Source of the DNA: Nitrospira sp.
Lineage (GTDB): Bacteria > Nitrospirota > Nitrospiria > Nitrospirales > Nitrospiraceae
DNA length: 64,000 bases
Reading direction: 5' to 3'
Assembly (NCBI GenBank): GCA_024998625.1
Contig: JACOEL010000009.1
Location: forward strand, 62,001-126,000
The notes beneath the pieces were generated by a model. It had not been told where the DNA came from. It ran no database searches and saw nothing but the letters and a program-made list of their open reading frames with translations. A program made the position numbers and the translations under genes. Shown here piece after piece: positions 51,559-58,851 of this stretch. Every line of letters starts with the position of its first letter. Positions within the stretch are counted from its first letter, which is position 1.

Positions 51559-52665
51559 ATGCCGGATGCGACATGGACTGAGATCGGTTCGGTCGATGAC
51601 CTCAAGCAGCGCCCCCTCCGGCAGATTGTCTGCGGCCAGACGAAGCTGGCCCTGTCGTACAAGGACGGCCGGTTCACGGCGATTTCAGGGGTCTGCAATC
51701 ATATCGGCGGGCCATTGGGCGAAGGACGGCTTGAGGGTGACTACGTCGTCTGTCCCTGGCATTACTGGAAGTTTCACCATCAAACCGGCCGGGGCGAGCC
51801 TGGGTATGAAGGTGATCAGGTTGCGACCTATGCCGTGAAGGTGGAGGATGGACGCGTCTTTGTCGATCTGACACCGGTCACGAAGCGGCGCAAGCTCCCG
51901 AAACAAACGCACCCGCTCGCGCGCCTGATCGTACGAGCCGACGGTCCCATTCGTGTGCTGGGCCTCGCCACGACCGCGATGACGGCGGATCAGCCGCGTT
52001 TCAGCGCCTCCGATGCCCTGCTGGAGGAAGCACTTGCGCATGCGCGCGAGCATCTGCAGCTCGACACGCAACTGATCAAGCTCCGTGACCTCTCGTTCCG
52101 GGCCTGTGAAGGGTTTTATTCCAAGTCGGCGGAAGCCTGCACCTGGCCCTGCTCGATCACGCAGATGGATCCGACCGATCAAATGGACCAGGTGTACGAA
52201 GCCGTGGTGCATTGGGCGGATGTGATTCTCGTCTCGACACCGATCCGATGGGGCGGCGCCAGCAGCCTCTATTACAAAATGGTCGAACGGATGAACTGCA
52301 TTCAGAATCAGGAGACCATCGCCAACAGGCATCTCCTCAAGAATAAAGTCGCGGCCTTCATCATTATGGGCGGACAGGACAATGTGCAAGGTGTCGCCGG
52401 TCAACTGATGACCTTTTTCGCCGAAGTCGGTTGCCAGTTCCCGCAGTTTCCCTTTATCGCCCATTCGCGCGGATGGAGCGCGGAGGACATGGAGCGGAAC
52501 AACAGCGAGGTGCAGAACAGCCGGGAGTTGCGCGAGGGGGCTCAGGCGCTTGTCGTACGCGCCGCGGAGATGGCGCGGCTCATGGTGGAGGGGCAGCTGG
52601 CGATGCATCCGCTCACCCGGGGTGGCCGCAAGGCGCATCAACTGGATAGTGAACCGACGGGATGA
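51559..52665 (+). CDS. Rieske [2Fe-2S] protein fused to an NADPH-dependent FMN reductase
   Basis: A 368-residue fusion. Residues 1-110 form a Rieske domain with ligands C46 and H48 (GVCNHIGGPLGEGR) and C65 and H68 (VVCPWHYWKF). Residues about 130-350 form a flavodoxin-like FMN reductase domain: VLGLATTAMTADQPR, then WADVILVSTPIRWGGASSLY and IIMGGQDNVQGVAGQLMTFF. The linker contains a cysteine-rich segment (ACEGFYSKSAEACTWPC). The two halves suggest a self-contained electron relay from NAD(P)H through FMN to the iron-sulfur cluster, or the reverse. ATG 51559 with AAGGA is preferred over a TTG at 51544. It is in the redox operon. Confidence 0.87.
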   Translation: MPDATWTEIGSVDDLKQRPLRQIVCGQTKLALSYKDGRFTAISGVCNHIGGPLGEGRLEGDYVVCPWHYWKFHHQTGRGEPGYEGDQVATYAVKVEDGRVFVDLTPVTKRRKLPKQTHPLARLIVRADGPIRVLGLATTAMTADQPRFSASDALLEEALAHAREHLQLDTQLIKLRDLSFRACEGFYSKSAEACTWPCSITQMDPTDQMDQVYEAVVHWADVILVSTPIRWGGASSLYYKMVERMNCIQNQETIANRHLLKNKVAAFIIMGGQDNVQGVAGQLMTFFAEVGCQFPQFPFIAHSRGWSAEDMERNNSEVQNSRELREGAQALVVRAAEMARLMVEGQLAMHPLTRGGRKAHQLDSEPTG

Positions 52666-52694
52666 GCGGGATCGATTCGCAAGGAGGCGAGATC

Positions 52695-53117
52695 ATGTCA
52701 GGTGAGGATCACATGCGCGCGCATCTGGGCAATCTGTCGCGGTCATTGCTGCGCCTGCACAAGGCGTTGCTGGACAGCGAACGGGTCTCCTATGAGCGGG
52801 TGCATGGGCGCATCGAGACGAATGGTGCGTTCTTTCAACTTGTCTTGGGTGACGCGTGGTTCGCCTGGTTGCGCCCGCTCTCTCAATTGATGGTGAAGAT
52901 CGATGAGCTGTCCGAGGAAGAGGAAATCGAGGACCGGACGGAGATGACCCTGGCAATCGACTCGGTGCGGACCATGTTGACGCCGTCCGAAGAAGGCAAT
53001 GGATTCGGCAGGCACTATTACGACGCGTTGCAGCGCGCGCCGGATGTGGTGCTGGCGCATGCGGCGGTCAGGGCGCTGCTCCGGACATCGTCGCCCGGGA
53101 AGGAGTCGATCACATGA
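52695..53117 (+). CDS. small soluble protein of unknown function
   Basis: A 140-residue protein, highly helical and acidic. It contains NLSRSLLRLHKALLDSERVS and WFAWLRPLSQLMVKIDELSE followed by EEEEIEDRTEMTLAIDSVRT. No family is recognised, though its layout recalls small helical stress proteins. ATG 52695 has a near-ideal AAGGAGG seven bases upstream; an ATG at 52662 overlaps the preceding stop but has none. The last four bases overlap the next VOC gene. It is in the redox operon. Confidence 0.7.
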   Translation: MSGEDHMRAHLGNLSRSLLRLHKALLDSERVSYERVHGRIETNGAFFQLVLGDAWFAWLRPLSQLMVKIDELSEEEEIEDRTEMTLAIDSVRTMLTPSEEGNGFGRHYYDALQRAPDVVLAHAAVRALLRTSSPGKESIT

Positions 53118-53560
53118 AAGCGCACTATCTCGGCCATGTCGTATTTTATGTGAAAGATCTTGGACGGTCGCTGGCATTTTATCGCGATCTGCTTGGATTC
53201 CAGGAAGTGGGGAGAATTTTCAATGGCGCGGCGGCGGCGCTCACATCCGGCCGTACGCATCATGAACTGCTGCTGATTCAAGTCGGCGATGCGCCGGGGC
53301 CGCCATTAGGGCGACGTCGAGGCCTCTACCATATCGGTATCAAAGTGGGCGACAGCCTCGATGAGCTGAGGGCGGCGAAGCGGGAGCTGGAATCCGCCGG
53401 CGTCTCCATCGACGGGATGAGCGACCACACGGTGAGTCAGAGCTTGTACTTGCGGGATCCGGACGGCAATGAGGTCGAGGTGTATGTGGATGCGGACGAA
53501 GGCTTGTGGAAAAGCAATCCGTCGGCCGTCCTTACGCCCATCAAGCCGCTGTCGCTCTAG
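53114..53560 (+). CDS. second VOC-fold protein (glyoxalase/dioxygenase superfamily)
   Basis: A 148-residue VOC protein: KAHYLGHVVFYVKDLGRSLA, then LGFQEVGRIFNGAAAALTSG, HHELLLIQVGD, and the C-terminal SQSLYLRDPDGNEVEVYVDA. The metal ligands expected in this fold, a His near residue 7, a His in GLYHIGIKVGD and a Glu in NEVEVY, are present, so it is a likely active metalloenzyme such as a glyoxalase I or extradiol dioxygenase relative. It starts within the stop of the preceding gene and ends the first redox operon at a repeat fragment. Confidence 0.85.
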   Translation: MKAHYLGHVVFYVKDLGRSLAFYRDLLGFQEVGRIFNGAAAALTSGRTHHELLLIQVGDAPGPPLGRRRGLYHIGIKVGDSLDELRAAKRELESAGVSIDGMSDHTVSQSLYLRDPDGNEVEVYVDADEGLWKSNPSAVLTPIKPLSL

Positions 53561-53610
53561 CAGGGTGCGGAAAAAGACCGCCAGCGGCGTTCTCGCGTCG
53601 AGGCTCACCG
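53559..53610. repeat. fragment of the dispersed palindromic repeat
   Basis: Beginning in the TAG stop of the VOC gene, the sequence matches the left half of the repeat family in the orientation of copy C: GCAGGGTGCGGAAAAAG, then GCGTTCTCGCG and GTCGAGG. The central hairpin and right end are missing. Confidence 0.55.
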
Positions 53611-53863
53611 AGGCCTGCTAAACCCAACCAAGACCTGCCGGGGTGGATCATCTGTGTCCCTTTCTGCGGCAGGATGCAGGCGGAGGCTGGCGCATTTCTC
53701 CGCAACGGGGTCGATACTGGTTGTACCGGCAAGTGGCAGAGCGAGCCGTTCGCCTGCTGGAGATGGCAGGGGATTTGCGTCTCATGCGTGGAAGCAATCG
53801 GAGCCCGGCGGGGCAAGAATGTGTGCGAAAGTACAATCATCCGGTTAAACAGGAGGGCGGAGC
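53561..53863 (+). other. 303-bp intergenic region with a sigma54-type promoter
   Basis: Apart from the repeat fragment no gene is seen; open frames crossing it lack ribosome sites and read as noise. It contains the GG-N10-GC promoter at 53764-53779. Confidence 0.55.
53764..53779 (+). promoter_or_regulatory. sigma54-type promoter of the CDGSH-FNR pair
   Basis: TGGCAGGGGATTTGCG contains GG (53765-53766) and GC (53777-53778) exactly ten bases apart and close to the consensus TGGCACG-N4-TTGCA. Transcription would start near 53790, about 74 nt before the CDGSH start codon. A gene for a sigma54 activator lies 1.2 kb downstream. Confidence 0.65.
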
Positions 53864-54100
53864 ATGGAAGAACCAGTCATTGCAGCGAAGCAGCCGGCCG
53901 TGTTGGAGTTGGAAGCAGGCACGCACTATTGGTGCCGGTGCGGGCGCTCGAAGAAGCAACCGTTTTGTGATGGGTCTCACAAGGGAACCAGTTTCACGCC
54001 TCTGGAGTTCACGACAACCGAAAAGAAAACCGTGGCCTTGTGCCAATGTAAGCACACCAAGAATCCTCCGTTTTGCGACGGGACCCACAAATCGCTCTGA
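53864..54100 (+). CDS. double CDGSH iron-sulfur protein
   Basis: A 78-residue protein with two CDGSH-type [2Fe-2S] sites: C24, C26, C35 and H39 (CRCGRSKKQPFCDGSHKG), and C60, C62, C71 and H75 (CQCKHTKNPPFCDGTHKS). This tandem is the MitoNEET-like class II/III architecture found in bacteria, with a role in electron transfer or iron-sulfur storage. GGAGGG lies eight bases before the ATG. It precedes an FNR-like reductase by 45 bp and is the first gene after the sigma54-type promoter. Confidence 0.92.
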   Translation: MEEPVIAAKQPAVLELEAGTHYWCRCGRSKKQPFCDGSHKGTSFTPLEFTTTEKKTVALCQCKHTKNPPFCDGTHKSL

Positions 54101-54145
54101 GTTCCCGGTTGACCGGCGTGCAGTGTGTGACACAAGAGGTGAATC

Positions 54146-54886
54146 ATGGGTGAGGCGGCGAGCGAGAACGGGTATTCGATCAGGCTGACAGAGCGGCGGT
54201 TGGTGGCGGAAGGGACGATGGCGTTCTACTTCGACAAGCCGACGCAGTTTGTATTCACGCCGGGTCAGTTCGTCGATCTGACGCTGCCCCACCCCTCTGA
54301 GACCGATGCAGCGGGCAACACCAGAGCCTTTTCCATCGCGAGCGCACCGCAGGAATCCACGTTGATGGTGGCGACCCGGCTCCGCGATACCGCCTTCAAG
54401 CGCGAACTGCAGCGTATGCCGCTCGGTTCCACTGTTCAGATGGAAGGACCGTTCGGAAAATTGGTCCTGCATGCCGACCAGACCCGCCCTGCCGTCTTCC
54501 TGGCAGGCGGGATCGGCATTACCCCGTTTCGCAGCATGGTGGTGCAGGCGGCGATGCAGCGGTCGCCGCACCCCATGGTGCTGTTTTACTCCAACCGGCG
54601 ACCGGAGGATGCGCCGTTCCTGGAGGAGCTGCAGGCCTTGCAAGACAAGAATCCCCACTATCGCTTCGTGGGCACCATGACCGAACCCGCGACATCTTCC
54701 CGATCCTGGCAGGGCGAGACGGGATTCCTCAATGCGGCGTTGCTCTCCAGACATCTCGTGAATGTGGAGAAGCCGATCTATTACGTGGTCGGTCCGCCGG
54801 GTATGGTCGGCGCACTGCGGACGATGCTCAAAGAGGCCCGCATCGAAGACAGCGATATTCGCACTGAAAAATTCGTGGGCTACTGA
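54146..54886 (+). CDS. ferredoxin-NADP reductase-like flavoprotein
   Basis: A 246-residue FNR-superfamily reductase. FAD-binding residues occur in the segment AGNTRAFSIASAPQE (RxYS/T-type motif), the NAD(P)-binding part has FLAGGIGITPFRSMVV (GGIGxTP) and the C-terminal VVGPPGMVGALRTMLKEARI. There is no iron-sulfur domain of its own, so the CDGSH protein or the Rieske fusion could be its electron partner. The ATG is preceded by AGAGG. It ends about 210 bp before the sigma54 activator gene. Confidence 0.88.
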   Translation: MGEAASENGYSIRLTERRLVAEGTMAFYFDKPTQFVFTPGQFVDLTLPHPSETDAAGNTRAFSIASAPQESTLMVATRLRDTAFKRELQRMPLGSTVQMEGPFGKLVLHADQTRPAVFLAGGIGITPFRSMVVQAAMQRSPHPMVLFYSNRRPEDAPFLEELQALQDKNPHYRFVGTMTEPATSSRSWQGETGFLNAALLSRHLVNVEKPIYYVVGPPGMVGALRTMLKEARIEDSDIRTEKFVGY

Positions 54887-55094
54887 TTCGGGCACCGTGC
54901 GTGGTGGTTTCCAGGGCCGGCCCTACCCTCGCGCCTCACCCCGTGGACATCCGTGCGGTTGCGTATCGCTGTCGTCATAATCCTCTTTTCTGAGTTCGTG
55001 GCGTGAATTGAGGGTGACGGAAAAATCAGGCGTCTATGGCGGAGCGGAACCCGGCCCGGTGGTGCGGGTCTAGAGTCGGGTTCGGAGGCGGGCG

Positions 55095-57212
55095 TTGCGT
55101 ACCGATATCGCGGAAGGCATAGTAATCCCGATGGACAACCGGGTACCCCAAGAGACCATTCAGGTAGACAGTGAGCGATATGGCGCACTGCTGCAGGTGG
55201 TGGAAGCCATTGCGAGCCATGCTGACTTGCAGGGGTTGGTGCAGGCTCTCGCCCGCCTGCTGCCGCTGCTCGTGCCCGTCAATTTCGTAGGACTCTCCCT
55301 CCACGATGCGCAACGCGACATGATGCGGCTGCATGTATTGCGGGCGAACGTCCCGGCCGACATTATCGGTGGTCAGGAATTCCATCCCGCCGACACGCCG
55401 GCAGGTCTGGTGTGGCAGACTCAGCAGCCGGTGATCCTGAGCGATCTGGCCGAAGAACATCGCTGGCCGAAGCTCATCGCGTTGATGCGTGAAGATGGCG
55501 TGCAGTCCTGCTGTCTGGTGCCCTTGACCTCCGCCGTTCGCCGATTGGGCGCATTGGCATTTTCAAGCCTGGAGAAAGATGCGTACAAAGTCTCCGATCG
55601 TGAACTGATGCAACAGGTCGGTCGGCAGGTGGCCGTGGCCGTGGAAAATGTGCTGAACCGGGAAGCGGCGGCTGCGGCCAGGCGGGATGTGGAATGGCAG
55701 CGGGATCGATTCAGTCTGCTGCTTCGCATGACCAATACGATGGCGTCCAAACTCGATCTGCGGGAAGTATTCAGCGCCGTGAGTGTCTGCTTGCGCGAGA
55801 TGGTGCCGCAAGAGTATGCCAGCCTGATTTTGTGCGACGGCAAGAGCGGCCGCGTCCGCCTCCATGCCTTGGATTTTCCTGAAAACCAGGGCGCGTTGAC
55901 CGAGGGGGCGGTGTCGGATGTGGCCGGTTCTCTGGCCGGCCTGGCGTTGGAGCGGAGGCGCCCCGAGGTCGCCAACAGTCGGCTGGACCTGAAGGCGTTT
56001 TCGCACGCCGTGCCTCAGCTCCTGGTCATGAAAGGCTTCCATTCCATGTGCGCCCTGCCCCTCTTGTCGCATGACCGCGTGATCGGTTGTCTCAATCTGG
56101 CCAGCCGGCAGGAGCAGGCGTTCGGCGAACAGGACGTCGCGTTTCTGAGTCAGGTGGCCGGACAGATTGCCCTCGCCGTGGACAATGCCCTAGCCTATCA
56201 GGAGATTACCGCACTCAAAGATCGACTGGCCGAAGAGAAGTCCTATCTGGAAGAAGAAATTCGCCTGGAGCATAAATTCGGCGACATCATCGGCGACAGT
56301 CGCGCGCTGAAGCAGGTGCTGGGGCAAGTCGAGATCGTGGCGCCGACCCAGGCGACCGTGTTGATTCAGGGCGAAACCGGCACGGGGAAAGAACTGATTG
56401 CCAGGGCGATTCACCGGCTTAGCGGACGGAACCAGCGGACCTTCGTGAAGCTCAACTGTGCCGCGATTCCGACCGGGCTGCTGGAAAGTGAGTTGTTCGG
56501 GCATGAACGGGGGGCATTCACCGGGGCCATCGCCCAGAAAGTGGGCCGGTTCGAATTGGCGCATGGCGGGACGATCTTTCTGGACGAGGTGGGAGAAATC
56601 CCGTTGGAGCTGCAGTCCAAGCTGCTCCGTGTCCTTCAGGAACAGGAATTCGAACGGCTCGGGAGCACACGCACCGTTCACGTGGATATCCGGTTGATCG
56701 CGGCCACGAACCGGGATCTGGCCAAGCTGGTGGAGGACCATGAATTCCGAAGCGATTTGTACTACCGGCTGAACGTGTTTCCGATTACCCTGCCGCCGCT
56801 TCGCGAGCGTCGTGAGGATATCCCGGTGCTCGTGCGCTATTTCACGCAGCATTATGCCGCTCGCATGAAGAAAAACATCGAAACGATTCCCGGGCCGACG
56901 TTGGAGGCCCTCTCCCGTTATCACTGGCCGGGAAACATCCGGGAGCTGGAGAACCTGGTCGAGCGTGCGGTCATTCTGACCCAGGGAACCCACTTGCAGG
57001 CGCCGCTCTCGGAGCTCAAAATTGAGGCGCGGCAACCTCCGGCTCCCAAGGCCACACTCCACGATGCCGAGCGCGATCAGATCCTGCGCGTCTTGCGCGA
57101 CACGCATTGGGTGATTGGTGGCCCGGAGGGCGCAGCGGCTCGTCTCGGCTTGAAGCGCACCACCCTCACCTCGAAAATCAAGAAACTGGGCATCTCTCGC
57201 CCCAGAGAATAA
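55095..57212 (+). CDS. GAF-GAF-AAA+-Fis sigma54-dependent activator (FhlA/NorR-like)
   Basis: A 705-residue transcriptional activator. Two GAF domains (about residues 30-170 and 210-370) are joined by a short coiled coil to the AAA+ domain: Walker [16 protein letters not shown], the sigma54-contacting [16 protein letters not shown], Walker [20 protein letters not shown] and an R-finger region [20 protein letters not shown]. The C-terminus is a Fis-type helix-turn-helix ([20 protein letters not shown]). It has no receiver domain, so signals act through the GAF domains, which commonly bind cyclic nucleotides, NO or aromatics. The TTG at 55095 has GGAGG upstream; ATG 55131 is an alternative. Confidence 0.93.
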   Translation: MRTDIAEGIVIPMDNRVPQETIQVDSERYGALLQVVEAIASHADLQGLVQALARLLPLLVPVNFVGLSLHDAQRDMMRLHVLRANVPADIIGGQEFHPADTPAGLVWQTQQPVILSDLAEEHRWPKLIALMREDGVQSCCLVPLTSAVRRLGALAFSSLEKDAYKVSDRELMQQVGRQVAVAVENVLNREAAAAARRDVEWQRDRFSLLLRMTNTMASKLDLREVFSAVSVCLREMVPQEYASLILCDGKSGRVRLHALDFPENQGALTEGAVSDVAGSLAGLALERRRPEVANSRLDLKAFSHAVPQLLVMKGFHSMCALPLLSHDRVIGCLNLASRQEQAFGEQDVAFLSQVAGQIALAVDNALAYQEITALKDRLAEEKSYLEEEIRLEHKFGDIIGDSRALKQVLGQVEIVAPTQATVLIQGETGTGKELIARAIHRLSGRNQRTFVKLNCAAIPTGLLESELFGHERGAFTGAIAQKVGRFELAHGGTIFLDEVGEIPLELQSKLLRVLQEQEFERLGSTRTVHVDIRLIAATNRDLAKLVEDHEFRSDLYYRLNVFPITLPPLRERREDIPVLVRYFTQHYAARMKKNIETIPGPTLEALSRYHWPGNIRELENLVERAVILTQGTHLQAPLSELKIEARQPPAPKATLHDAERDQILRVLRDTHWVIGGPEGAAARLGLKRTTLTSKIKKLGISRPRE

Positions 57213-57303
57213 CGATGGGGACCCCTACCCTCTTCCCTCCGACTCCTGATTCAATGTGAGGAGAAGCGTCGCTCGGATATCACAAATCACCAAGGAGGGC
57301 AGC

Positions 57304-57744
57304 ATGAAGATGCGGAGCACGGTCAGGGGGGCGATCGGGACGTTGGTCATTGCCGGGGCGCTGGTCGGTGCCGGTTGTCACCGACACCATACGCCGACGG
57401 AGCGAGCCGACTGGATGACGGGCAAGATTGCCAAACATCTGGACCTGGATGAACAGCAGAAGGCCAAGTTGGCCGCCGTGAAGGACGAAGCGTTGGCCGT
57501 GCGCGCGGAGTCGGAGAAGGAGCGCAAGGCGACCATGGAAGAGGTCATCGCTCAGGTCCAGAGTGACCGGCTGGATCAGGCCAAGCTGGCCCGTCTGTTT
57601 GAGCAGCACCAAGCGGGACAGACCCGCCTGATGCAGCGCCTGTTGCCCAGGCTGGCGGAATGGCACGCGACCCTGCGGCCCGAACAGAAGGCTGAAGCCG
57701 TGGAGCACCTTCGCAAGTGGATGGAGCGTTACGGAGACCACTGA
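57304..57744 (+). CDS. Spy/CpxP-like periplasmic lipoprotein
   Basis: A 146-residue lipoprotein with a lipobox ending GALVGAGC (Cys near residue 25) and a long alpha-helical mature part with heptad character: LDLDEQQKAKLAAVKDEALA, then KATMEEVIAQVQSDRLDQAK and the C-terminal LRPEQKAEAVEHLRKWMERY. This resembles the Spy/CpxP LTxxQ family, periplasmic chaperones or sensors of envelope and metal stress. AAGGAGG precedes the ATG. It is followed three bases later by the HlyD-like gene, so it is part of the exporter operon. Confidence 0.82.
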   Translation: MKMRSTVRGAIGTLVIAGALVGAGCHRHHTPTERADWMTGKIAKHLDLDEQQKAKLAAVKDEALAVRAESEKERKATMEEVIAQVQSDRLDQAKLARLFEQHQAGQTRLMQRLLPRLAEWHATLRPEQKAEAVEHLRKWMERYGDH

Positions 57745-57747
57745 GTC

Positions 57748-58851
57748 GTGACCCTTCGCACCTCGACCATTGCGGCGGCCGTCCTCGCATCGGTGCTGAT
57801 CGCCGGATACGTGATCCTCGATCGCCTGGTGTGGCTGGACGGCCTTCCGGAGGGACTGATCCAGGCCAATGGGCGTATTGAGGGAGACCATGTCACCGTT
57901 TCCAGCAAGTTTCCCGGGCGTGTCGTAGACCTGGCGGTACGGGAAGGGAGCCAGGTTCACAAAGGCGACGTGCTGATTCGGCTGGACGACGCCCAAACCA
58001 GAGCAAAGGTTGATCAGGCAGCACGGCTGGTGGACAGCTTGATGGCGCAGGTGGAAGCGGCCCATACGGGGCTCGCGGTCCTGAATCTTGAAGTGCCTCT
58101 GAGCATCGAAGCGGCGGCCGCCAAGGTCGCAAGCATGCGCGCCGTCATCCGGAAGGCACAGGCGGTCGAATATGAAGCCCGCCGGGACACCGACCGCATC
58201 CGCGCCCTGCTTCCCGAGCAGGCGGTGTCGCAGCAGCAGGTGGATCAGGCTGAGGCGCGCTGGAAGGTGGCCGTCACGGAGATTGCCGTGGCGAAAGCCG
58301 CTCTTGATCAGGCGAGCAAGGAACTCGCGCAGGCCGAATTGGGGTGGGAACGAATACGATCGAAAGAAGCGGAGGTCGCGGCGCTCGAACGGCAGCGCGA
58401 CCAAGCAGATGCCACGTTTGCAGAGGCCCGTAGCGTACTCGACGACCTGACGATCGTGGCTCCGACGAACGGCACGGTGACCACTCGGATGGTGGACGTC
58501 GGAGAGGTTGTGGCGACCGGCGCGCCCCTGCTTGAATTGGTGGATCTCGACCGCCTCTACCTGCAGGTCTATGTTCCGGAACTCCAAGTCGGCAAAGTCC
58601 GCCTCGATTTGCCCGCCCGCATCCATACGGATGCGTTTCCCGACCGGTCGTTCGAAGCAACGGTCCGGTACATCGCCTCAAAAGCGGAATTCACGCCGAA
58701 AGAAGTCCAGACCCCGGACGAACGGGTCAAACTGATCTATGCCGTTCGGCTCTATCTCACCGAGAATCCCGACCATCGGCTGACGCCGGGTCTGCCGGCC
58801 GACGCGGTGATCCGCTGGAAGGACGATGTAGCCTGGTCGAAGCCCCGATGA
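57748..58851 (+). CDS. ybhG: HlyD-family membrane fusion protein (YbhG-like)
   Basis: A 367-residue periplasmic adaptor protein with one N-terminal transmembrane helix (residues 7-25) and a lipoyl-like beta-barrel region: GRIEGDHVTVSSKFPGRVVD, then REGSQVHKGDVLIRLDDAQT, followed by a coiled-coil hairpin and PTNGTVTTRMVDVGEVVATG. It bridges the inner-membrane exporter to an outer-membrane channel. GTG start at 57748, three bases after the lipoprotein stop. Gene order adaptor - double ATPase - permease - permease is that of E. coli ybhGFSR. Confidence 0.9.
   Translation: MTLRTSTIAAAVLASVLIAGYVILDRLVWLDGLPEGLIQANGRIEGDHVTVSSKFPGRVVDLAVREGSQVHKGDVLIRLDDAQTRAKVDQAARLVDSLMAQVEAAHTGLAVLNLEVPLSIEAAAAKVASMRAVIRKAQAVEYEARRDTDRIRALLPEQAVSQQQVDQAEARWKVAVTEIAVAKAALDQASKELAQAELGWERIRSKEAEVAALERQRDQADATFAEARSVLDDLTIVAPTNGTVTTRMVDVGEVVATGAPLLELVDLDRLYLQVYVPELQVGKVRLDLPARIHTDAFPDRSFEATVRYIASKAEFTPKEVQTPDERVKLIYAVRLYLTENPDHRLTPGLPADAVIRWKDDVAWSKPR

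Noticed and set aside
53506-53970. 154-codon frame between the VOC and CDGSH genes
   Set aside because: It starts inside the VOC gene, crosses a repeat fragment and a promoter, and ends inside the CDGSH gene.
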